27,822 nucleotides of DNA from Ga0077527 sp032128415 (GTDB lineage Bacteria; Pseudomonadota; Gammaproteobacteria; Burkholderiales; SG8-41): positions 1 to 27,822 of the forward strand of contig JAQBGW010000022.1 in NCBI GenBank assembly GCA_032128415.1, given 5' to 3'. Made by a program: the position numbers and the translations under genes. The notes beneath the pieces are model-generated. The model ran no database searches. It was given only the letters and a program-made list of their open reading frames with translations, and was not told the DNA's origin. Of this stretch, positions 1-6,985 are shown piece after piece; the stretch's first letter is position 1, and every line of letters begins with the position of its first letter.

Positions 1-154
1 GCTTCAGCCGTTACAGGCAGCAGACGCTGCGGTCGATACGCTATCCATGGGCATGTCCGACGATCTGGAGGAAGCGATCGCCGAGGGCGCAACCTTGGTG
101 CGCGTCGGCACAGCAATATTCGGGAAGCGGCAAGCTGTGAACAGTAAGCGGTAA
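1..154 (+). CDS. yggS: YggS/PROSC-family PLP-binding protein, C-terminal fragment
   Basis: Only the last 50 codons are inside the window; the reading frame is open from base 2 and stops with TAA at 152-154. The visible peptide contains LSMGMSDDLEEAIAEGAT and VRVGTAIFG, the characteristic C-terminal end of the YggS (PROSC) fold-type III PLP-binding proteins, which control free pyridoxal phosphate and amino-acid homeostasis in the cytoplasm. The gene lies directly before proC, the arrangement common in proteobacteria. The natural family end is around IFG; the extra residues AVNSKR and the stop codon are encoded by the 7-bp repeat element that begins at about 130, so the repeat appears to have extended the protein slightly. 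The N-terminus and the lysine that binds PLP are outside the window. Confidence 0.93.
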   Translation, partial: LQPLQAADAAVDTLSMGMSDDLEEAIAEGATLVRVGTAIFGKRQAVNSKR

Positions 155-232
155 GCAGTGAACCGTATAATACGGCGATGCTCACAAGCTCCGCCCAGTT
201 TTCCACCGCTTACTGCTAACCGCTAACCGAAC
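130..232. repeat. Foldback element of inverted 7-bp repeats (yggS/proC)
   Basis: The left arm is a run of 7-bp units in exact register: GTGAACA at 137, GTAAGCG at 144, GTAAGCA at 151 and GTGAACC at 158, with a weaker unit at 130. The right arm carries the inverted type: ACCGCTT at 205, ACTGCTA at 212, ACCGCTA at 219 and ACCGAAC at 226. The longest perfect pairing is 11 bp, 142-152 with 205-215, enclosing a loop of about 50 bases. The element overlaps the end of yggS and ends 18 bases before proC. A perfect TATAAT sits at 166-171 but has no acceptable -35 box. Confidence 0.8.
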
Positions 233-250
233 AGCAATTCCTCACAGCAA

Positions 251-1063
251 ATGAACCTACTCTTCATCGGCTGCGGCAATATGGCTGCTGCCATCATCGG
301 CGGACTGATCGCCAAAGGCTGGTCACCTGCCAACATACACGCGGTCGATGTGTTGGCGGAGGCGCGGACGCGCCTGCAACAACAATTCGGCATCCAGACA
401 TCGGCTGACGCGGTCGCGGCAGCAGCCAGCGCTGATTGCATCGTGCTTGCGATCAAACCGCAGCACATGCGCGAGGTTGCGACCAGCCTGGCCCCTGCCG
501 TCAGCGACCAGTTGATCATCAGCATCGCCGCGGGTATCCGCTGTGGCGATCTCGCGCGCTGGCTGGGCGCAGCGGCGCGCATCGTCCGCGCCATGCCCAA
601 TACGCCGGCGCTGGTGTCGGCCGGCATCACCGGGCTCTATGCCATGCCCGGGGTGTTGGCGACGCAGCGCCGTGATGCGGAGAATATTCTCGGTGCGGTG
701 GGTGCGACATTCTGGGTCGATGATGAATCCGCCCTCGACGCCGTCACCGCGGTGTCAGGCAGCGGCCCGGCATATGTGTTTTATGTCATCGAAGCCCTGG
801 AGCAGGCCGCCCGCGAACTCGGCTTGCCGCCGGAGATCGCGCGGCAAAGCGCGCTGGCCACCTTTGCCGGCGCCGTGAAACTGGCCCTCGCCGACGACAC
901 CGATCCGGCGACGCTGCGCGCACGCGTCACCTCCAAAGGCGGCACCACCGAATGCGCCATTGGCGTACTCGACGACGCCGCAGTCAAAACCATTTTCGCG
1001 CGTGCGGTGCGCGCCGCTGCTGAACGTGCAGCCGAAATAGGCGACACGCTGGGAAAAGATTGA
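251..1063 (+). CDS. proC: Pyrroline-5-carboxylate reductase
   Basis: The 270-residue product matches the usual length of ProC, which reduces 1-pyrroline-5-carboxylate to L-proline with NAD(P)H, the last step of proline synthesis in the cytoplasm. The N-terminal Rossmann motif is GCGNMAAAIIGGL at residues 7-19. AIKPQHM and RAMPNTPALV follow in the nucleotide-binding domain, and the C-terminal dimerisation domain holds the family signature SGSGPAYVFYVIEALEQAA near residue 163, then SKGGTTECAI. The ATG at 251 is chosen because it places the Rossmann glycines at the standard distance from the start. No clear Shine-Dalgarno sequence precedes it; the upstream bases belong to a 7-bp repeat element. 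yggT begins one base after the proC stop codon, so the two are probably co-transcribed. Confidence 0.97.
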   Translation: MNLLFIGCGNMAAAIIGGLIAKGWSPANIHAVDVLAEARTRLQQQFGIQTSADAVAAAASADCIVLAIKPQHMREVATSLAPAVSDQLIISIAAGIRCGDLARWLGAAARIVRAMPNTPALVSAGITGLYAMPGVLATQRRDAENILGAVGATFWVDDESALDAVTAVSGSGPAYVFYVIEALEQAARELGLPPEIARQSALATFAGAVKLALADDTDPATLRARVTSKGGTTECAIGVLDDAAVKTIFARAVRAAAERAAEIGDTLGKD

Positions 1064-1064
1064 C

Positions 1065-1643
1065 ATGCTTAGCAATGCACTGATTTTCATTGCCCAGGTG
1101 GTGTTCGGCCTGCTGACGCTCGCGCTGCTGCTGCGGTTTTACCTGCAATGGGTGCGCGCGCCCTACCGCAATCCGCTGGCGGATTTCGTCAACGCGCTGA
1201 CCGACTTCATGGTGCGGCCAGCGCGCCGCCTTATATCGAGTCTATGGGGCCTCGACCTGCCAACATTGTTGCTGGCCTGGTCGATGCAATGGGCCGAGCT
1301 GTTGGTCACGCTGCAGGTGCGCGGCTTCAGTTTTGGCGCGGAAATCGGTCTCGCCATCGCCGGAATCACCGCACTGGCTGCCCTCGCCGTATTTAAAATG
1401 CTGGTGTACATCGTGCTGGTCGCCACGCTGATGCAGGCGCTGCTGTCGTGGATCAATCCCGGCAGTCCGGTGGCGCCGTTGCTCGACGCCATGACGCGGC
1501 CGTTCCTGCGACTGTTCCGCCGTCGCATCCCGGCCATCGGCAATGTCGATCTGTCGCCGTTGTTCGTGCTCGTGATCTGCCAGTTACTGCTGATGGTGCC
1601 GATCGCCTGGCTGGAATCCGAGGCGTTGCACCTGTTGCGATAG
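1065..1643 (+). CDS. YggT-family integral membrane protein
   Basis: The 192-residue protein is mostly hydrophobic, with an N-terminal membrane segment at about residues 3-26 and others around 60-85, 95-128 and 160-185. Two YGGT-type repeats are visible: the first includes LLLRFYLQWVRAPYRNPLADFV and PARRLI, the second LLSWINPGSPVAPLLDAMTRPFLRLFRRRIP. This duplicated layout is typical of proteobacterial YggT, an inner-membrane protein of poorly defined function that has been linked to osmotic tolerance and, in the related YlmG branch, to cell or plastid division. It starts one base after proC and is the last gene of this rightward group, facing the phospholipase D gene across 18 bases. The family call is strong; a precise function cannot be given. 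Confidence 0.92.
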   Translation: MLSNALIFIAQVVFGLLTLALLLRFYLQWVRAPYRNPLADFVNALTDFMVRPARRLISSLWGLDLPTLLLAWSMQWAELLVTLQVRGFSFGAEIGLAIAGITALAALAVFKMLVYIVLVATLMQALLSWINPGSPVAPLLDAMTRPFLRLFRRRIPAIGNVDLSPLFVLVICQLLLMVPIAWLESEALHLLR

Positions 1644-1661
1644 CAAGCACGACCGTGATCA

Positions 1662-3194
1662 TCAGGCGTTGTCTCGATGGTCAGGCGTGTCTGCAACGTC
1701 GCGCTTGGCGTCCCCCAAGGGGACTTGCTTCGCGGCGCCCCCCAAGGGGACTTGCTTCGCGGCGCGCATACGCCAGGCACGCACCAGCAGCGTAATCGCG
1801 ATCCACAACGCAACGACAGCCAGCGGCACCGTCAGTAATCGCGGCACCGCCACCGCCACCGCCGCGATAGCGAGAAATGCCAGGGCAACACTGAACATCA
1901 AGCCGGCTTCCGCCGGACCCAGCCTGCGGCGATTGCTCAGCGCCGCGCCGACCGTATTGCCGATGCGCAATGCGCCTGCCGCCGCCCGCGCTGCTTTCCC
2001 GCCGGAACCGGCAACCTGGCGCGAAACCGGCGCCGAGGGCAGCACCCGCCGCCGGTCGCCCAACACAATTTCCGTTGCATTCGTCAGGTCTTCCTCATAC
2101 ATGGCCTGCAGGTGCCGGGCGCAATCTTCGTCCTCGATGGCCACATCCAGCTCGTAATTGCTGATCCAGCTCGCCAGATTCAAGTTCGTAGAACCCACAC
2201 GCCCCCAGCGGCCATCGGCCACCGCAGTCTTGGCATGCAGCATTGAACCGTTCCACTCGAAGACCCGCACTCCGGCCTCCAGCAGCGGGCGGTATCCGGC
2301 GCGGGATAAGCGGGCAAGCATCGAAACATCGCTGGTACCAGGCACCAGCAGACGCACATCGACCCCGTCGCTCGCGGCAGAACGCAGCGCCTGCACATAG
2401 GGCGCAACGCCGACGAAATAGGCGTCGGTCAACCACAGTGTGTCGCGCGCCATCGCTGCAATCATCTGGTCGAGCCGGTATAACCCGGCGATACTGGGTT
2501 GGCTGGCCAGCACGCGCAGCAGCACGTCTCCCGCCGGCTGACTTTCGATGACATCGGGCAGATCCCCTGGAGCACCCGCTGCAGCCCAGGTCTGCGCAAA
2601 CGCCCGTTCAATGTCGGCGACGGCGGGACCGCGAATCTCAATGCCGGTATCCCGCCATGGCGCAAAGCCCCGCCCGGAATCACCTACCCATTTACTGCTG
2701 ACGCATAGACCCGAAACAAAGCCCACGGCGCCATCAACAGCGACCATTTTCCGGTGGTCACGCGTCAGCCACCCGAACGGACTGTCCAGTTGCGGCGCAT
2801 TGAAGCAACACACCAGGCCGCCGGCTGCGATCAGTGGTTCGAGAACGCTTGCCGATCCCATCCCCAACGCGCCCATCCAATCGTAGATCACGCGGACGGC
2901 CACGCCTGCCCGCGCCCGCTCAGTCAGTGCGGCTGCGAACGCCCGTCCGGTCTTGTCATCCGCAATGATGTAATTCTCGAACAACACGGAGCGGCGGGCA
3001 CCGGCAATCGCTTCCAGCCAGGCGGGGTAATTCTCATGCGCATCGCGCAGTATGCGCACCGCGTTGCCGCCGATCTGCGGCGCGCCAGCCGCACGTGCGT
3101 AAACCTGCTCGGCGAGGCGGCGCAGATCGCTGCTGTCGCGGCGGGCCGGTTTTCCCGGCATAGGAATACGCGGTTGGCTGGTGTTGGATTCCAT
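1662..3194 (-). CDS. Phospholipase D-family protein, cardiolipin synthase B-like
   Basis: The 510-residue product has two HKD (HxKxxxxD) phospholipase D motifs: DHRKMVAVDG near residue 146 and LHAKTAVADGRWGRVGSTNLN near residue 320. With both motifs on one chain it resembles ClsB-type cardiolipin synthases, which form cardiolipin from two phospholipids at the inner membrane. Unusually for ClsB, two hydrophobic segments lie near the C-terminus (roughly residues 432-475, GLMFSVALAFLAIAAVAVAV and VPLAVVALWIAITLLV), suggesting C-terminal membrane anchoring. The last residues hold two copies of a nine-residue unit, AAKQVPLGG then AAKQVPLGD, encoded by a perfect 27-bp tandem duplication. The ATG start has no strong ribosome-binding site. 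A broader phospholipase D or transphosphatidylase role cannot be excluded. Confidence 0.85.
   Translation of the reverse strand: MESNTSQPRIPMPGKPARRDSSDLRRLAEQVYARAAGAPQIGGNAVRILRDAHENYPAWLEAIAGARRSVLFENYIIADDKTGRAFAAALTERARAGVAVRVIYDWMGALGMGSASVLEPLIAAGGLVCCFNAPQLDSPFGWLTRDHRKMVAVDGAVGFVSGLCVSSKWVGDSGRGFAPWRDTGIEIRGPAVADIERAFAQTWAAAGAPGDLPDVIESQPAGDVLLRVLASQPSIAGLYRLDQMIAAMARDTLWLTDAYFVGVAPYVQALRSAASDGVDVRLLVPGTSDVSMLARLSRAGYRPLLEAGVRVFEWNGSMLHAKTAVADGRWGRVGSTNLNLASWISNYELDVAIEDEDCARHLQAMYEEDLTNATEIVLGDRRRVLPSAPVSRQVAGSGGKAARAAAGALRIGNTVGAALSNRRRLGPAEAGLMFSVALAFLAIAAVAVAVPRLLTVPLAVVALWIAITLLVRAWRMRAAKQVPLGGAAKQVPLGDAKRDVADTPDHRDNA
1712..1765. repeat. Perfect 27-bp tandem duplication in a coding sequence
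   Basis: Two identical 27-bp units occupy 1712-1738 and 1739-1765. Each contains CCCCAAGGGG, a 10-bp inverted repeat, followed by ACTTGCTTCGCGGCGC. Because 27 is a multiple of three, the phospholipase D gene on the minus strand stays in frame and gains a repeated nine-residue tail. Its look (CCCCAAGGGG plus a GC-rich flank) resembles interspersed palindromic repeats that I recall from betaproteobacterial genomes; this resemblance is from memory and was not searched. Confidence 0.9.
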
Positions 3195-3235
3195 CTAATG
3201 CTGCGGGGCAACTGACAGAGTGAAACGCGTGTGCG

Positions 3236-4691
3236 TCACATCAGCACGACGTCAAACTGTTCCTGATTGTAGGCCGACTCGACCTGCAGCGATATCGGCT
3301 TGCCAATGAAGTCCGACAACATCGCCAGGTTATGCGATTCCTCATCGAGAAACATGTCAATGACCTGTTGTGACGCAAGGATACGGAACTCGCGTGCGCT
3401 GAACTGCCGCGATTCGCGCACCAGTTCGCGCAACACTTCGTAACACACGGTTTGCGCGGTTTTCAGCTCCCCTCGCCCCACACAAACGGGGCAAGGCTGA
3501 CACAACACATGGGCCAGGCTTTCGCGGGTCCGTTTGCGCGTCATCTCGACCAGCCCCAGCTGGGTAAAGCCGTTGACGGTCATGCGAGTGCGATCACGTG
3601 CCAGTGCCTTGCGAAATTCGTTGAGTACGGCGTTGCGGTGCTCCTCGGTATCCATGTCGATAAAATCAATGATGATGATGCCACCAAGGTTGCGTAACCG
3701 CAGATGACGCGCGATCACCTGCGCAGCCTCGAGATTGGTCTTGAATATGGTGTCGTCGAACGTGCGCCCGCCGACGAAACCGCCGGTATTTACATCCACC
3801 GTAGTCAACGCCTCGGTCTGATCGATGATCAGGTAACCGCCGGATTTCAGATCGACCCGGCGCGCCAGGGCACGTTCAATGTCGTCCTCCACATTGTGCA
3901 GATCGAACAGCGGGCGCTCGCCCGTGTAATGCGTCAGCTTCGGCAGCACATTGGGCATGAACTGCCCGGCAAACAGGTGCATGTTCTGGTAGGTCTCCCG
4001 CGAATCGACATAAATCCGCCCGGTATCTTCGTGCGCAAAATCGCGCAGCACGCGCTGGCTCAGATTGAGATCCTGGTAGAGCAATGCCAGCGGCGGCGCG
4101 GTGCGCGACTGCTCCTGAATGTCATGCCACAACTTGCGCAGGTACTCGACGTCGGCGGCCAGTTCACGGTCGGACGCGGCTTCCGCCATGGTGCGGATGA
4201 TAAAACCGCCCTTTTCATCCACCGGCAGCAGGTGCTGCAGTTTTTCCCGCAACTGGACGCGTTCTTCCTCGTCCCCGATGCGCTGGGAGATACCGATATG
4301 CGATTCCTGCGGCAGATAAACGAGCAACCGGCCGGCAATACTGATCTGCGTGGATAGCCGCGCACCCTTGGTGCCGAGCGGATCCTTGATCACCTGCACC
4401 AGCAGGCTCTGTCCCTCGTTGAGCAGTTTCTCGATGAGTATGCCGGGCTCGCCGCTGACGCGGCTGCCCCAGATGTCTGCCACGTGCAGAAAAGCCGCGC
4501 GCGCGCCACCGATCTCGACAAAAGCCGATTGCATGCCGGGGCAGCACGCGAACTACACGGCCCATGTAAATATTGCTGACAAAGCCACGCGACGACGCGC
4601 GTTCGATATGCAGTTCCTGCGTCACTCCGTGTTCAATAACGGCAACGCGGGTTTCCTGCGGGGTGACGTTGATCAGGATGTCTTCGCTCAT
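3236..4691 (-). pseudogene. rng: Ribonuclease G, interrupted by a one-base frameshift
   Basis: RNase G is an endoribonuclease that matures the 5' end of 16S rRNA and turns over some mRNAs. The N-terminal part starts at 4691 (MSEDILINVTPQETRVAV) and runs through the start of the S1 domain to VVRVLP. The next expected residues, GMQSAFVEIGGARAAF, are in another frame beginning near 4534. Removing one base from the G-run at 4538-4541 (CCCC on the coding strand) joins the frames into a normal protein of about 485 residues. Everything downstream is intact: KDPLGTKGARLST, LKSGGYLIIDQTEALTTVDVNTGGFVG, IIIIDFIDMDTEEHR with the catalytic acidic residues, the zinc-link CPVC, and the end YNQEQFDVVLM. The lesion is either very recent, a sequencing or assembly error, or a tolerated slip. 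The gene closes the nadD-rsfS-rlmH-maf-rng group. Confidence 0.9.
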
Positions 4692-4730
4692 GGCACGTTC
4701 ATGGCCCGCTCACAGTACGCTCATGGCACG
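4685..4730. repeat. 13-bp direct repeat at the maf/rng junction
   Basis: CGCTCATGGCACG occurs at 4685-4697 and again at 4718-4730, 33 bases apart. On the coding (minus) strand one copy carries the maf stop codon and the other carries the rng start codon, each within CGTGCCATGAGCG. A shorter related piece, GTTCATGGCCCGCTCA, lies between them. The pattern suggests a small local duplication. Confidence 0.75.
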
Positions 4731-5338
4731 ATAATGCCGTGGCTGTGCAGCAGTTCCGCAGTCTCTGCGAGTGGCAAACCCATAATACCGGAATAGCTGC
4801 CCTCAATCCGCGTGATGAATGCCGCAGCGCGCCCCTGCACCGCATAGGCGCCGGCCTTATCAACCGGTTCTCCGGTCGCCACATAACGGCGGATTTCACT
4901 CTCGTCGAGCGCGCGAAACCACACTCGCGATTCGGACACGCGCGTCGCCACTTCACCGTCGCCAGCCACGGCTACGGCAGTCAGCACCCTATGCGAACGC
5001 CCTGCCAGCAGGCCGAGCATGCGTGCCGCATCCGCTGTGTCCGCGGGTTTACCGAGTATCGTGTCGTCACAGACCACAGTAGTATCGGCAGCGAGTACCG
5101 GGTGCATTGCCAATCGGCGGTTGCGCACGATACTTGCCCCAGCCTGTGCCTTGTCGCGGGTTATCCGCAACACGTAAGCATCCGGACTTTCTCCAGGTTG
5201 CGGCGTCTCATCGACATCGACACTGCGTTGCTGTGCCTCGCGCAACGACACCACCTCGAAGTTGATGCCGATCTGTCGCAACAGCTCGCGGCGACGCGGA
5301 CTGCGTGATGCCAGATAAATCGGCGAAGACCGGATCAT
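4721..5338 (-). CDS. maf: Maf/YhdE-type nucleoside triphosphate pyrophosphatase
   Basis: The product has 205 residues from the start chosen here. Maf proteins hydrolyse dTTP and UTP or modified nucleotides to monophosphates, a house-cleaning activity in the cytoplasm. The N-terminal signature YLASRSPRRRELLRQIG at residues 7-23 is the nucleotide-binding loop. AADTTVVCDDTILGKP holds the conserved aspartates near residue 75, and DKAGAYAVQGRAAAFITRIEGSYSG is the conserved C-terminal half. The reading frame is open 36 codons further upstream, but the ATG at 5338 is preferred: it overlaps the rlmH stop as ATGA and gives the usual length. Location next to rng, as in E. coli yhdE-rng, favours the YhdE (dTTP/UTP) branch over the YceF branch, but this is inference. 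Confidence 0.93.
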   Translation of the reverse strand: MIRSSPIYLASRSPRRRELLRQIGINFEVVSLREAQQRSVDVDETPQPGESPDAYVLRITRDKAQAGASIVRNRRLAMHPVLAADTTVVCDDTILGKPADTADAARMLGLLAGRSHRVLTAVAVAGDGEVATRVSESRVWFRALDESEIRRYVATGEPVDKAGAYAVQGRAAAFITRIEGSYSGIMGLPLAETAELLHSHGIIVP

Positions 5339-5808
5339 TCGCGATGATACGGATGATTGGCGAGGATCGACGCCGCGCGGTAGAGCTGCTCCGCCACCAC
5401 GACACGGACCATCCCGTGGGGCAGCGTCAGAGGTGACAGCGACCACAGCAGATCCGCATCCGCTTTGACCTCCGCCGCCAAACCGTCGGCACCACCAATC
5501 ACGAACGCCGCATCGCGACCGTCGTTGCGCCAGCGGCGCAGATGATCGGCCAGTGTCCGCGTGGGAAAACTGCGGCCGCGCTCGTCGAGCACGACACGCA
5601 AGGCACCGGGCGGCAGCGCGGCGCGGATGCGCTCTGCCTCGGCCTGTAGCCAGCGCGCAACATCTCCGGATGCGTTGCTGCGCGGTGCGGGCTTGAGCTC
5701 CTTCAACTGCAGCGGCATTTCGCGCGGCATGCGCTTTGCATACTCATCGAACCCAGCGCTCACCCAGGCCGGCATGCGATGGCCGACGGCGAGCACTGAC
5801 AGTTTCAC
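5335..5808 (-). CDS. rlmH: 23S rRNA pseudouridine-1915 N3-methyltransferase
   Basis: RlmH methylates N3 of pseudouridine 1915 in helix 69 of 23S rRNA using S-adenosylmethionine, acting on the assembled 70S ribosome. The 157-residue product matches the E. coli length of about 155. It begins KLSVLAVGHRMPAWV after the start codon, shows the SPOUT-fold SAM site FVIGGADGL near residue 105, and ends in SLSPLTLPHGMVRVVVAEQLYRA and ANHPYHRE, the nearly invariant C-terminus. The start is a GTG at 5808 that overlaps the rsfS stop codon as GTGA; upstream residues in the same frame are low in homology and are the rsfS tail read in another frame. The stop overlaps the maf start as ATGA. Both overlaps indicate translational coupling. 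Confidence 0.95.
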   Translation of the reverse strand: MKLSVLAVGHRMPAWVSAGFDEYAKRMPREMPLQLKELKPAPRSNASGDVARWLQAEAERIRAALPPGALRVVLDERGRSFPTRTLADHLRRWRNDGRDAAFVIGGADGLAAEVKADADLLWSLSPLTLPHGMVRVVVAEQLYRAASILANHPYHRE

Positions 5809-6218
5809 TTGGCGGCGCGGCGGTTGGTAGTTCTGGATCCCGCGCTTTTTGATGTTGCGCTTTTGGGTGATGCGCTCTTGCGTGCCTTCGGGCGCTGCTC
5901 CGTACCCCAGATTTCCTCGAGATTGTAATACTGGCGGATAGCCGGCTGCATCACATGCACAATGACCGCGCCGAGATCGACCAGCACCCATTCTCCCGTC
6001 TGTTCGCCCTCGGTGCTGAGCACCTGGCCGCCGCCCTTTTTTACTTCAATACAGACATTGTTGGCCAGTGCGCGTACCTGACGATTGGATTCGCCGCTGA
6101 CAATAATCACTTTGTCGAACAATGCGGTCATTTTCCTGACGTTGTATACAACGATGTCGCGTCCCTTGACGTCTTCGAGCGCAGCCACTGCCGTTGTAGC
6201 GAGTTTTTCAGGTCCCAT
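5805..6218 (-). CDS. rsfS: Ribosomal silencing factor RsfS
   Basis: RsfS (Iojap/DUF143 family) binds ribosomal protein L14 and blocks 30S-50S joining when nutrients run low. The 137-residue product carries the core fold: ALEDVKGRDIVVYNVRK, FDKVIIVSGESNRQVRALA, EGEQTGEWVLVDLGAVIVHV and IRQYYNLEEIWG. After about residue 112 there is a lysine/serine-rich tail (KARKSASPKSATSKSAGS) that is longer than usual and probably disordered. The ATG at 6218 overlaps the nadD stop as TGATG and has GGAG a few bases upstream; an in-frame TTG one codon earlier is less likely. The rlmH GTG start overlaps the end of this gene. The nadD-rsfS-rlmH order is widely conserved. Confidence 0.95.
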   Translation of the reverse strand: MGPEKLATTAVAALEDVKGRDIVVYNVRKMTALFDKVIIVSGESNRQVRALANNVCIEVKKGGGQVLSTEGEQTGEWVLVDLGAVIVHVMQPAIRQYYNLEEIWGTEQRPKARKSASPKSATSKSAGSRTTNRRAAK

Positions 6219-6877
6219 CAATCTCCAGTATATAGTTTATGTTCTTGAATATATTGATAAATATTGTCCGGCAACCAGTAGCGTGCGCTGCGACCGTGGT
6301 GTGTCGCCTCGCGAATTTTTGTCGCAGAAATGTCGAGTTCAGCAATGGGCACCACGGTGATGCCGCCCGCCGGCGCCACGTGCACCGCAAATGGCTGGTG
6401 CACCAGCCGCGCGTTGTACTCGGCGGCCAGCGGCTGCGGCATACGCGCCTGCCAGGTATCGACGGAGAACCCCGGGCGATAAGCCACTGCAACGTGCGCA
6501 AGTTCGAACAACTGATGCCAGCGGCTCCAGGTTGCCAGTTCCAGAAAAGCATCAGCGCCCAGCAACAACACCAGCGATTGCGCCGGCCCTGCTTCCGTGC
6601 GCAGCGCCGTCAGTGTGTCGACTGTGTACCCGGGCTCAGCATTCGCCGTTTCGCGGGCATCAACGGTAAACAGCACGTTCCCCGCCACGGCAAGCCGCAC
6701 CATCGCCAGGCGATCGGCAGCAGACGCGACCGGTGCTGCGCGATGCGGCGGTGTTCCGCTCGGGACGAAACGCACCTCGGCGAGCCGCAATTGATCGGCA
6801 ACTTCTTGCGCAAGACGCAAATGCCCGAAATGTATGGGGTCGAACGTGCCGCCGAGAATGCCGATGGGAGTGGACAT
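6218..6877 (-). CDS. nadD: Nicotinate-nucleotide adenylyltransferase
   Basis: NadD transfers AMP from ATP to nicotinate mononucleotide, making deamido-NAD in the cytoplasmic NAD synthesis pathway. The 219-residue product has the nucleotidyltransferase motif GILGGTFDPIHFGHLRLA at residues 7-24, with the HxGH catalytic histidines, then FVPSGTPPHR, LLLGADAFLELATW and the C-terminal ISATKIRE that contacts the ATP phosphates. The ATG at 6877 is forced by the position of the GGTFDPIH motif. There is no Shine-Dalgarno sequence; instead the bases from 6881 upstream belong to a 7-bp repeat foldback element. The stop codon overlaps the rsfS start, so nadD leads a coupled group with rsfS, rlmH, maf and rng. 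Confidence 0.96.
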   Translation of the reverse strand: MSTPIGILGGTFDPIHFGHLRLAQEVADQLRLAEVRFVPSGTPPHRAAPVASAADRLAMVRLAVAGNVLFTVDARETANAEPGYTVDTLTALRTEAGPAQSLVLLLGADAFLELATWSRWHQLFELAHVAVAYRPGFSVDTWQARMPQPLAAEYNARLVHQPFAVHVAPAGGITVVPIAELDISATKIREATHHGRSARYWLPDNIYQYIQEHKLYTGD

Positions 6878-6880
6878 TCA

Positions 6881-6981
6881 GTGCGGAGTGCGGAGTGCAA
6901 AGTGCAATGTGCAGAACACAAACGGCGTTGCGTCCGCCTGGCGGATCTTCATTTTGCACTCATCATTTTGCACTTTGCACT
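6881..6981. repeat. Foldback element of inverted 7-bp repeats (aceF/nadD)
   Basis: The left arm is five 7-bp units in register at 6881, 6888, 6895, 6902 and 6909, of the form GTGCGGA, GTGCAAA or GTGCAGA. The right arm holds the inverted unit TTTGCAC at 6953, 6967 and 6974, with a diverged unit at 6960. A perfect 14-bp inverted repeat pairs 6894-6907 with 6968-6981. Between the arms is a small palindrome, TCCGCCTGGCGGA, at 6933-6945. The element fills the gap between aceF and nadD, ending 4 bases below the aceF stop and beginning 3 bases above the nadD start codon. Confidence 0.85.
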
Positions 6982-6985
6982 GGAA

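Noticed and set aside
166..171. TATAAT as the proC promoter
   Set aside because: The hexamer is perfect, but the -35 region falls in the 7-bp repeats and does not match; proC may be expressed with yggS.
130..232. CRISPR-like array
   Set aside because: Units are 7 bp in direct register without spacers, and arms are inverted; no cas genes are present.
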